This document shows, in pieces, positions 45,633-53,143 of a stretch of DNA of 64,000 bases. The position numbers and the translations under genes are program-made. This DNA is from Bacillota bacterium (GTDB lineage: Bacteria > Bacillota > Clostridia > Acetivibrionales > Acetivibrionaceae), in contig JAEZUI010000019.1 of assembly GCA_023421115.1 (NCBI GenBank), positions 1-64,000 of the forward strand, written 5' to 3'. Each line of letters opens with the position of its first letter. Within the stretch, counting starts at the first letter, position 1. The notes under the pieces are model-generated. The model was given only the letters and a program-made list of their open reading frames with translations, did no database searches and was not told where the DNA came from.

Positions 45633-46778
45633 CTACTTAAGTTTATATAAGCAATCAGCTGCATATATGATATCTGCCTCTTCAAGAAAGTGGCTCAATC
45701 CAAAACGCACAGTACCCCTTGGAAAAGTGCCTAAGGTTTTATGTGCAGAAGGTGCACAGTGCATACCGCTTCGGGTCATAACACCAAATTCTGATGAGAG
45801 ACGGTGTGCCATCTCACCATTATCCCCATTCTTAAAATTGATAGAGATGACTCCTGTTCTTCCTTCAATTCCCTTTTTTCCGACGACTTCAATGTGACTC
45901 ATATTCATTAGTTTTTCTAAAAACCCCGACATAAGCAGCATCTCTTTTTCATAAATCACGTGCATTCCTATTTCTTGTATATATTTTAGCGAAGCATTTA
46001 GTCCATAAATACCAGGCACGTTAAGAGTTCCTGCTTCAAATTTATCCGGCATGTAGGAGGGCTGTATTTCTCCATCAGATAAACTTCCCGTACCTCCTTC
46101 GATAAATGTAGAAAGCTCATTAGACAAATCATCCCTAACTAAAAAACCACCTATTCCCTGGGGTCCCAATAAGCCTTTGTGCCCGGTAAAAGCAATGGCA
46201 TCTGCGTATAATTCATCAACATCAACCCTTATAGCACCAGCCGTCTGGGCAGTATCCACAATAAACCACAGGTCTTTTTCTTTGCAAATTCTACCTACCT
46301 CTGCCAAATCCAAAATCGTCCCACATACATTGGAGGCATGGGTCATAACAACTCCTTTTGTATTAGAACGAATCAATGGAAGTAAATCCTTTGCATCAAG
46401 ACTGCCATCATTTTTACATAACACTCTTGAAAAAGTTACTCCACCATCTTCAAGAGCACTCAACGGTCTCATCACAGCATTATGCTCCATAGAAGATACT
46501 ATTACATGATCACCACTTTTAAAGAGTCCTTTTATAAGTGCATTAAGGCTCTCTGTTACATTCTTGGTAAATACAACATTTTCAGGCTTGTTAAAACCAA
46601 AAAGCTCACACAATAATTCCCTTGTTTCAAATATGACATTTTCAACTTCAAAAGAAGTCACATAAGCACCACGATTGGCATTCGCACCTATATTAATTAA
46701 ATACTCGTACACACTTTCAGCAACTCCCGGAGCCTTAGGAAAGGATGTTGCTCCACTGTCCATGTAAATTGTTTTCAC
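45633..46778 (-). CDS. Class V aminotransferase / cysteine desulfurase-family protein
   Basis: A 381-residue PLP enzyme. MDSGATSFPKAPGVAESV opens the family's N-terminus, VFTKNVTESLNALIKGL and SSMEHNAVMRPL hold the conserved His, DTAQTAGAIRVDV holds the PLP-binding Asp, and AFTGHKGLLGPQGIGG holds the PLP Lys. The C-terminal RSGMHCAPSAHKTLGT contains the mobile-loop Cys expected of desulfurases of this subgroup. It probably supplies sulfur or selenium from cysteine or selenocysteine for the cluster, consistent with the TusA-like and SelD partners. The GTG start is preceded by GAGGTG. It is divergent from yedE. Confidence 0.88.
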   Translation of the reverse strand: MKTIYMDSGATSFPKAPGVAESVYEYLINIGANANRGAYVTSFEVENVIFETRELLCELFGFNKPENVVFTKNVTESLNALIKGLFKSGDHVIVSSMEHNAVMRPLSALEDGGVTFSRVLCKNDGSLDAKDLLPLIRSNTKGVVMTHASNVCGTILDLAEVGRICKEKDLWFIVDTAQTAGAIRVDVDELYADAIAFTGHKGLLGPQGIGGFLVRDDLSNELSTFIEGGTGSLSDGEIQPSYMPDKFEAGTLNVPGIYGLNASLKYIQEIGMHVIYEKEMLLMSGFLEKLMNMSHIEVVGKKGIEGRTGVISINFKNGDNGEMAHRLSSEFGVMTRSGMHCAPSAHKTLGTFPRGTVRFGLSHFLEEADIIYAADCLYKLK

Positions 46779-46959
46779 TATACACCTCTTCTAGCATTCT
46801 TTATTCAATATTATATAGTAGATTTAATTTGTAAAGCAATTTGTATTTTTATTCATAATATCTCAGGTCTTAAGTATTTGTTTTTGTTATTTTACTATTG
46901 TTATAAACGTTGTTAAAATTATAAGGATATTTATATTGTCTAGGGGGAGAATTTATTTC

Positions 46960-48024
46960 ATGAAAAGAAATTTGGGAATTATTATTACAGGTGGCTTAGT
47001 TGGTTTATTTGCTGTTCTACTTGTCTATTTCGGCAATCCGGCAAACATGGGGTTTTGTATTGCGTGCTTTCTCCGTGACATAGCAGGATCATTAGGTCTT
47101 CATCGTACAGAAGTTGTACAATATATACGTCCGGAAGTTATTGGGCTTGTTTTAGGCTCCTTCTTTTTGGCTTCGAAAAACAAGGAGTTTTCATCTAAGG
47201 GAGGATCATCTCCTTTTACTAGATTTGTACTTTCAATCGTTGTAATGATTGGTGCTCTTATCTTTTTAGGTTGTCCTCTTCGGATGGTTCTTCGAATCGC
47301 AGGAGGCGATTTCAATGCAATTATTGGATTAGTTGGATTTATTGCGGGTATAATAGTTGGGATTTTCTTTCTCAACAAGGGATTCAATCTCAAAAGAAGC
47401 TATAAGCTGACAAATTTTGAAGGCTACCTTTTTCCAATCATAAATATTGGTCTGCTTATTCTTCTTATTATGGCACCAGCTTTTGTGTTTTTTAGCAAAA
47501 GCGGTCCCGGAGCTTCTACTGCTCCAATTTGGATTTCTCTTATAGCCGGCTTAATTGTTGGAGCACTTGCTCAAAAGTCAAGGTTATGTACTGTCGGTGG
47601 CACCAGAGACATGATTCTTTTCCGTGACTCTTACTTGCTGTTTGGTTTATTGGCGATTCTAGCAGTCAGCTTTATAGCAAATTTGTTGTTTGGCTACTTC
47701 AAGCCAGGCTTTGTAGGACAACCTATTGCCCATACAGATGGGTTATGGAATTTTCTAGGTATGTCCTTGGTAGGATGGGGTTCTGTTCTTCTTGGTGGTT
47801 GCCCTATGCGTCAGTTGGTATTATCCGGTGAAGGCAATACGGATTCTGTGGTCAGTATTATTGGATTGCTTGTTGGAGCAGCTATTAGCCATAACTTCGG
47901 ATTGGCATCTAGTGCAAACGGAGCTACAATTAACGGAAAGATCTCTGTAGGAATCTGCATATTGATTCTTTTGATAATATCTTGGGTAAATTCAGAGTTT
48001 CTATTAAAAACCAAAAACTCTTAA
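46960..48024 (+). CDS. yedE: YedE-family putative selenium/sulfur transporter
   Basis: A 354-residue membrane protein of the YeeE/YedE family. It has about nine hydrophobic segments and two conserved Cys motifs facing the pore: FLGCPLRMVLRIAGG and LLGGCPMRQLVLSGEGN, the repeated GCPxR signature. The family imports thiosulfate (YeeE) or is tied to selenium (YedE) in anaerobes. Its position before a TusA-like protein, DUF3343 and selD supports selenium. I place the start at ATG 46960, 9 bases after GGGGGAGA. It leads the plus-strand selenium operon. Confidence 0.9.
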   Translation: MKRNLGIIITGGLVGLFAVLLVYFGNPANMGFCIACFLRDIAGSLGLHRTEVVQYIRPEVIGLVLGSFFLASKNKEFSSKGGSSPFTRFVLSIVVMIGALIFLGCPLRMVLRIAGGDFNAIIGLVGFIAGIIVGIFFLNKGFNLKRSYKLTNFEGYLFPIINIGLLILLIMAPAFVFFSKSGPGASTAPIWISLIAGLIVGALAQKSRLCTVGGTRDMILFRDSYLLFGLLAILAVSFIANLLFGYFKPGFVGQPIAHTDGLWNFLGMSLVGWGSVLLGGCPMRQLVLSGEGNTDSVVSIIGLLVGAAISHNFGLASSANGATINGKISVGICILILLIISWVNSEFLLKTKNS

Positions 48025-48048
48025 ATCACCTTATACGAGGAGGAACAT

Positions 48049-48255
48049 ATGAAAACAATTGATACTTGTGGCATGAGTTGCCCACAACCGGTACTCATGA
48101 CTAAAAAAGCTTTAGATGTGGAAAAAGAGGGTATAGATGTTATAGTAGACAACAATACTGCAAAAGAAAATGTAAATCGCTTTATGCAAAATGCAGGATA
48201 TTCTGTTGAAATTGAAGAAAAGGACGGCAATTTTGTGCTGAAGGCAAGAAAATGA
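48049..48255 (+). CDS. TusA/SirA-like sulfur or selenium carrier
   Basis: A 68-residue protein with the conserved TIDTCGMSCPQPVLMTKKAL start. The Cys in CPxP is the sulfur (persulfide) carrier of TusA proteins; the earlier Cys in CGMSCP suggests the YedF-like subgroup tied to selenium. Here the domain stands alone, without the DsrE-like half of YedF, whose role may be taken by the following gene. A ribosome site (AGGAGGA) precedes ATG. The end overlaps the next gene (ATGA). Confidence 0.93.
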   Translation: MKTIDTCGMSCPQPVLMTKKALDVEKEGIDVIVDNNTAKENVNRFMQNAGYSVEIEEKDGNFVLKARK

Positions 48256-48497
48256 GTCATGAGTATCAAGTACTTTTTTTCACACATACTGGAGCAATAA
48301 AATTTGATAGAAGTATGAAAAAAGATAAAATTCGTTGTGAACTGATGCCCGTTCCAAGAACACTGAGCTCAAACTGTGGTGTCAGTGCCCGAATTTACTA
48401 TGATGGACAAGTGGATAATTTAATAAGCGATCAAATTGAGAAGATTTTTGCAAATAATGATGGCAACTATACTCTTGTTTTTGATTCAGAGAACTAA
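48252..48497 (+). CDS. DUF3343 protein of the selenium operon
   Basis: An 81-residue protein of the DUF3343 family. The start YQVLFFTHTGAIKFDRSMKK, the core LMPVPRTLSSNCGVSARI with a conserved Cys, and the acidic end are typical. These small proteins sit next to TusA-like and SelD genes; a role as a partner that passes selenium is inferred from neighbourhood. It overlaps the TusA-like gene by 4 bases. After it, 143 bases (48498-48640) without a clear gene precede selD, with AAAGGAGAG at 48597-48605. Confidence 0.85.
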   Translation: MSHEYQVLFFTHTGAIKFDRSMKKDKIRCELMPVPRTLSSNCGVSARIYYDGQVDNLISDQIEKIFANNDGNYTLVFDSEN

Positions 48498-48640
48498 TAT
48501 TATGGCTCGGCTATGTAAAATATATAGATTAGGCCATTGATTTTGAAGCTGGAAAACAAAGATTTATAGTGCTACAATTAGCTATACCAAAACTAAGAAA
48601 GGAGAGTATGCTAAAGCCTATTTAGTATACAATGGATGTC

Positions 48641-49675
48641 ATGGATTTAAAACTAACTCAAATGACCAAAAGCGCAGGTTGAGCAGCTAAAATCTCGCCA
48701 GAGATTTTGACACAGGTCTTGTGTCAAATACAAAAACCTAATCATCCGGATCTTCTTGTAGGCATCGAGACATCCGATGATGCAGCAGTTTATAAAATTA
48801 ATGATGAAATTGCCTTAATCCAAACACTTGACTTTTTTACTCCTGTTGTGGATGACCCTTATACCTTCGGCCAGATTGCTGCGGCTAATGCGCTCAGCGA
48901 TGTTTATGCAATGGGTGGCGATCCGATACTGGCTCTAAATATAGTTTGTTTTCCCAACTGTTTAAAACCTTCCATTCTGTCAGAAATTTTGCGTGGCGGA
49001 CAAGACAAAGTTCTGGAGGCTGGTGCAATCTTAGTTGGAGGTCACAGTGTATCAGATGACGAACCTAAGTATGGACTTTCGGTTGCAGGGTTTGTTCATC
49101 CTTCTAAAGTTATGACAAATGCAAATGCAAAATCAGGAGATGTGCTGATTTTGACAAAGCCTTTAGGTGTAGGAATTATAAACACCGCAATAAAAGCTGG
49201 AGAAGCCAGCAAAACGGCCGTCCGTGAAGCAGTACTTTCCATGACAACGCTTAACAAGTTTGGAAAGAAAGCAACTGAGAACTTAAGCGGAGTGCATAGC
49301 ATCACAGACATTACAGGTTTCGGGTTGTTGGGTCATGCCGTTGAAATGGCGGAAGGTAGCAAAGTTACCCTTCGCATACACAGCAAAGATATCCCATTTA
49401 TTAGTGAAGCAAAGGATTATGCTAATATGGGGCTTATTCCTGGTGGTGCCTATAAGAATAGGGATTTTTTTGCCAAGAAAATCTCCATAGGCGAAGGAGT
49501 TCCAACCTACCTGCAAGATATACTTTTTGATCCCCAAACCTCAGGAGGATTATTGATTAGTGTTGCAAAGGAAGATTCCAAAAAGCTTCTAGAAAACCTA
49601 GCTGCATCACCGGTTTCCTTTGCTCTAATCGGAGAGGTTGAGACCTTTAGCGAAAATCATGTAATAGTGGATTAA
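48641..49675 (+). CDS. selD: Selenide, water dikinase (selenocysteine-containing)
   Basis: Makes selenophosphate from selenide and ATP, the donor for selenocysteine and selenouridine. Read from ATG 48641 the protein is 344 residues. Codon 14 is TGA in SAG-TGA-AAK, the position of the catalytic Cys or selenocysteine of SelD (usually G-C/U-A-A-K). Beyond it the frame is intact: LVGIETSDDAAVYKIN, LDFFTPVVDDPYTFGQIAAANALSD, and LVGGHSVSDD are all SelD landmarks. A hairpin right after the TGA is the SECIS. A second ATG in frame at 48632 is possible; neither has a close ribosome site. It closes the selenium operon. Start codon choice is uncertain; the identity is not. Confidence 0.93.
48680..48709 (+). 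promoter_or_regulatory. UGA selenocysteine codon and SECIS hairpin
   Basis: TGA at 48680-48682 is followed 7 bases later by a perfect 8-base stem, AAAATCTC (48689-48696) and GAGATTTT (48701-48708), around the loop GCCA. The distance from UGA to loop is about 14 bases, near the range known for bacterial SECIS elements bound by SelB. It lies inside the coding region, as is normal in bacteria. Confidence 0.75.
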
Positions 49676-49695
49676 TATCTATTTTCTATCACAAT

Positions 49696-49730
49696 AAGGG
49701 ACAAAAGGCCGTCACGGTATTTTGTCCCTT
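49696..49730 (+). terminator. Stem-loop after selD
   Basis: AAGGGACAAAA and TTTTGTCCCTT form an 11-base perfect stem around a 13-base loop. There is no strong T run after it (ATAATAGG), so termination may be weak. It lies 20 bases after the selD stop. Confidence 0.5.
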
Positions 49731-50261
49731 ATAATAGGTCACCCTACATCATCCTCTAGGGACGCTCAGGCCCCCCATATGCTCCTAACGAACAAATAAA
49801 TACACCCTTCAAAAAACTGCTCCAACCAAATCTTTTTTCTATTTTCATAGTGATTCACCCCCTCAATTCTCAATCGTACGGAAATTCTACATACGCACCG
49901 GGTACCTTTCGAATGACTGCTTCAAATTTGTAAATTTTGGTATTCACAGGTAACCTCCTTACAAATTTTATGACTGATTACTTTCAAAAGTTAAAATTTA
50001 ATCTAACTCAATATTCTTTCCCATTATTTTATGTTATCAATCCGTTTTAAAAGTTTCGTCACAAATAGACAAATATATTGATGATATTATTACAGATTAG
50101 AGGTTCAGCGTATTCTATCTTCCCACCTTTACGAAAAAATTTATATAATGTATAATTCAATAGAAGTCTGGAAGACTAATAAATTTTCCAAGTTATTTAA
50201 AACATATATAATGTGTTTTGGACTTAGATTATGGCTTCTAAAATACGCAAGGAGGAATATG
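49731..50261. other. Gap with a gene stub
   Basis: Apart from the DUF1905 stub at 49870-49947 I see no gene. The 50100-50258 part is upstream of the substrate-binding protein gene; it contains an open stretch in frame with that gene, but the ribosome site and start lie at 50250-50262, so it is not coding. Promoter boxes are not clear. Confidence 0.4.
49870..49947 (-). pseudogene. N-terminal stub of a DUF1905 protein
   Basis: From GTG 49947, with AGGAGG upstream, the frame reads NTKIYKFEAVIRKVPGAYVE, then FPYD and TGA. This matches the beginning of DUF1905 proteins (KFEAVI.KVP..GA.VEFPYD), which continue for about 70 residues more. The rest is missing. The ribosome site is intact, so a 25-residue peptide could be made, but this is most likely a deletion remnant. 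Confidence 0.65.
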
Positions 50262-51269
50262 ATGTCAGGCATTAAAAAGTCAATTTTATCAATGGTCATG
50301 GTAAGTTTTATTTTTCTATTCTCAGCATGTAATAAACCAGTTGCACCTTTGGAGGAGAATGAAAACCCACAAAAAAGCTCAATGACAGTTTCCGCCCTTA
50401 ATGGACCCACAGGGATGGGAATGGTAAAGCTTATAAAAGATAACGAAGATGGAAAAAGTGCAGTAAATTATGATTTTAACCTTGTTGGTAGTCCTGATGA
50501 GTTGGTTGGCAAAATTGTAAATGGTGAGGTTGATGTTGCTGCAGTTCCAATAAATCTGGCCCTGGTACTATATAACATTACTGGTGGAAAAGTACAATTG
50601 GCAGCTGTGAATACTCTTGGAGTTTTATATGTTCTGGAAAACGGTAATAGCATTAAAAGCCTTGAGGATCTTAAAGGCAAGAAGGTTAATGTTAGTGGAA
50701 AAGGCTCAATGCCCGAGTATGTATTCCAATACCTTTTAACTAAAAATAACCTTGAGGTTAATAAAGATGTTGAAATTGACTTTAAATTGCAACATGCAGA
50801 CTTAGCAGCTGCAGTTGCTGCAGGTGATACAGATATTGCTTTACTGCCCCAACCTCATGTGAGTACGGCAATGATGAAAAACGAGAATGTGGGTATTGCC
50901 TTAGATATTAATAAGGAATGGAAGAAGGCTTTCAACAATGAAGGTGAGCTATATATGGGAGCAATTATTGTCCAGAAAGAATTTGCCCAAAATAATAAAG
51001 AAACTCTCCACACCTTTTTAGATGAGTACAAAGCCTCAGTAGATTTTGTTAATAAAAATCTAGACGAAGCCTCTGAGTTAATAGCAAAGTATAAAATACT
51101 TCCTAACAAAGAGATAGCAAAAAAGGCTATACCCTACTCTAATATTGTATATATAGATGCAAAAGATGTAAAAGATTCTGTAAATGATATCTATGAGGTT
51201 TTGTTCAGCTTTGATCCAAAGTCTGTGGGGGGAAAACTAGGGGATGACCAGTTCTATTACCAAAGATAA
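50262..51269 (+). CDS. ABC transporter substrate-binding lipoprotein (NMT1/SsuA-like)
   Basis: A lipoprotein of about 335 residues. The signal peptide ends in a lipobox (LFSAC), giving a lipidated Cys near residue 22. The mature protein is a two-lobed type-2 substrate-binding fold: SALNGPTGMGMVKLI, VGKIVNGEVDVAAVPINLA, LEDLKGKKVNVSGKGSMPEY and IALLPQPHVSTAM. This is the NMT1/SsuA family for sulfonates, nitrate, taurine or thiamine precursors; the ligand is not readable. I place the start at ATG 50262, 6 bases after GGAGG. It overlaps the permease gene by 26 bases. It sits next to the selenium cluster; a selenium ligand is possible but only by neighbourhood. Confidence 0.9.
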   Translation: MSGIKKSILSMVMVSFIFLFSACNKPVAPLEENENPQKSSMTVSALNGPTGMGMVKLIKDNEDGKSAVNYDFNLVGSPDELVGKIVNGEVDVAAVPINLALVLYNITGGKVQLAAVNTLGVLYVLENGNSIKSLEDLKGKKVNVSGKGSMPEYVFQYLLTKNNLEVNKDVEIDFKLQHADLAAAVAAGDTDIALLPQPHVSTAMMKNENVGIALDINKEWKKAFNNEGELYMGAIIVQKEFAQNNKETLHTFLDEYKASVDFVNKNLDEASELIAKYKILPNKEIAKKAIPYSNIVYIDAKDVKDSVNDIYEVLFSFDPKSVGGKLGDDQFYYQR

Positions 51270-52008
51270 AAAAGCTCTCAATAAAATTTTTATACTCTTA
51301 TTTTGGTTAGGTGTCTGGCAGATAGTTCATCTTGTAATAAGACGGGATATTTATGTTCCGTCTCCTTACAGTGTACTTCTTAAACTCAAAGATTTGATCT
51401 TTATGCTCCATTTTTGGGAGTCTGTGTTTTATTCCATATACAGAGTTGTTTTGGGAATGGCATTTTCCGTATTGTTAGGCTTGATTGCTGCTGTAGCTTC
51501 GAGCATTAACAGATATATACATGATTTATTAAGGCCATTAATGATAGCCATAAAGTCAACTCCTGTTCTATCCTTTATAATTATTGCACTCCTCTGGTTT
51601 TCATCTTCAAATGTACCTATATTTATTTGTTTTTTGATGTGCTTTCCAGTTATCTGGACAAACGTACTTACAGGTATTGAAAATGTTGATAAAAATTTAT
51701 TGGAGATGGCAAAAATATATAAGGTTAAAAGACTACTGGTAATAAAAAGAATTTACTTTCCATCTGTTTTACCCTATTTTTCAGCTGCTTGTATAACAAG
51801 CCTTGGTTTGGGTTGGAAAGTCAGTGTTGCCGCTGAAGTTTTAAGCCATCCTAAAAAATCTATCGGAAGTAATTTGTACAGTGCAAAAGTGTACTTGGAT
51901 TCTTCAGAGTTGTTTGCCTGGACTATAGTGGTTATATTACTCAGTATGCTTTTTGAGTATTTATTTAACAAAATAGTTATGGGTAAAAAACTAAAAAAGG
52001 AGGGCTAA
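51244..52008 (+). CDS. ABC transporter permease (SsuC-like)
   Basis: A 254-residue permease with six predicted membrane helices. It opens LNKIFILLFWLGVWQIVHLV and carries the BPD_transp_1 EAA-like loop (ENVDKNLLEMAKIYKVKRLLVIKRIYFPS) that docks the ATPase. It overlaps the substrate-binding gene by 26 bases and precedes the ATPase by 2. It forms the channel of the same transporter. Confidence 0.92.
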   Translation: MTSSITKDKKALNKIFILLFWLGVWQIVHLVIRRDIYVPSPYSVLLKLKDLIFMLHFWESVFYSIYRVVLGMAFSVLLGLIAAVASSINRYIHDLLRPLMIAIKSTPVLSFIIIALLWFSSSNVPIFICFLMCFPVIWTNVLTGIENVDKNLLEMAKIYKVKRLLVIKRIYFPSVLPYFSAACITSLGLGWKVSVAAEVLSHPKKSIGSNLYSAKVYLDSSELFAWTIVVILLSMLFEYLFNKIVMGKKLKKEG

Positions 52009-52010
52009 TA

Positions 52011-52709
52011 TTGCAGATTAAAATAGACAATCTTAGCAAAAGTTTTGGAAACCTGAAAGTTTTAGAAGACTTCAGTATTTGTTTTTCGCAAAAGAAGATA
52101 AACTGCATATTTGGTCCTTCAGGATGTGGCAAGAGCACTCTGGTAAACCTTATGACAGGTCTTGTACCCTCTGACAAAGGCAACACTATGGGAACAGAGA
52201 ATGTGAGTTATTCATATGTATTTCAGGAAGATCGATTGTTACCATGGGCAACTATAAAAGAAAATATAATGTTTGTACTGGAAAGTATTTATGATAAGAA
52301 AAGAGCTGAGGAACTTACGTACAAATATCTTTCATTGGTGGATTTGGAGGATTTTAAAGATCGCTATCCACAAGAGTTAAGTGGGGGTATGAAACAAAGA
52401 GTCTCAATAGCCCGTGCTTTTGCTTATGGAGGTGATATTCTTATAATGGATGAACCTTTTAAGGGACTGCATTTAGAGATAAAAAAAGAGATTATGAATT
52501 ATATTGGTAATAATATGCACGATAAACTTGTTTTTTTTATCACTCATGACGTGGAAGAAGCTGTATACTTAGCAGATAGTATTTATATATTTAAAGGTCC
52601 TCCCTTGGTATTAGAAAGACAAATAGATATTGATATTCCATTTAGTCAAAGGCAAAGTAATAAGAACGAGCTTGAAAACATAAAAATAAAGATCAAAAAC
52701 GGTATTTAA
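52011..52709 (+). CDS. ABC transporter ATP-binding protein (SsuB-like)
   Basis: A 232-residue ATPase. Walker A GPSGCGKST, Q-loop YVFQEDRLLPW, signature LSGGMKQRVSIARA, Walker B ILIMDEPFKG and the switch His in FITHDVEEA are all present. The Q-loop and LLPW sequence are usual for the SsuB/TauB group. The start is TTG at 52011, with AAGGAGG 8 bases upstream; no ATG fits. It powers the transporter encoded by the two preceding genes. Confidence 0.95.
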   Translation: MQIKIDNLSKSFGNLKVLEDFSICFSQKKINCIFGPSGCGKSTLVNLMTGLVPSDKGNTMGTENVSYSYVFQEDRLLPWATIKENIMFVLESIYDKKRAEELTYKYLSLVDLEDFKDRYPQELSGGMKQRVSIARAFAYGGDILIMDEPFKGLHLEIKKEIMNYIGNNMHDKLVFFITHDVEEAVYLADSIYIFKGPPLVLERQIDIDIPFSQRQSNKNELENIKIKIKNGI

Positions 52710-53143
52710 GTCAATCTTAGAGTTATCATAGACAACAGTATGTCAGGTATAAACTTGATGTCAAAGTAAAGTAAAAATTTTGCCTTTGACGATTTTATGG
52801 ACTTTAAAGTGTTGCTATCATTCATACATACACGCCATTTGAATACTACAACAAAATATTCTACATTATGTCATATTGTACTATTTTTTGTCGATGAATT
52901 GTTTTTGATATATTGGTTGTTTTGTATTATTATAATATATTGAATATTTAAACATTAATTTAGTATATATTTTTTTTGTGTTACCATATGGAAACTTAGT
53001 TCTGTATGTATGCCAAAAATTTTGATATAGCAAGATTCTTTTTTGTATTATTTATGTCACAACTTCGCTAAAGTGCTTTACATAATTATCAATGTATCAC
53101 AAAATCTATCGTTGAAACTTTATTTATTAAGGAGTAGTGCTAT
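52710..53143. other. AT-rich promoter gap
   Basis: There is no gene. GTCAAAG at 52758 and CTTTGAC at 52782 form a weak stem after the ABC operon, with GATTTTAT following. The region 52880-53120 is very AT-rich and contains several candidate -10 boxes (TATAAT at 52933). A strong AAGGAG at 53131 serves the histidine kinase. Confidence 0.4.

Noticed and set aside
48049..48497. TusA-like and DUF3343 genes as one broken yedF
   Set aside because: Each has a complete domain, proper start and stop, and an ATGA overlap; the second is DUF3343 and not the DsrE-like half of YedF.
52880..52915. TTTGTCGA near 52891 as a Spo0A box upstream of the histidine kinase
   Set aside because: A single 8-base match in AT-rich DNA is not enough, and its position 250 bases upstream is not informative.
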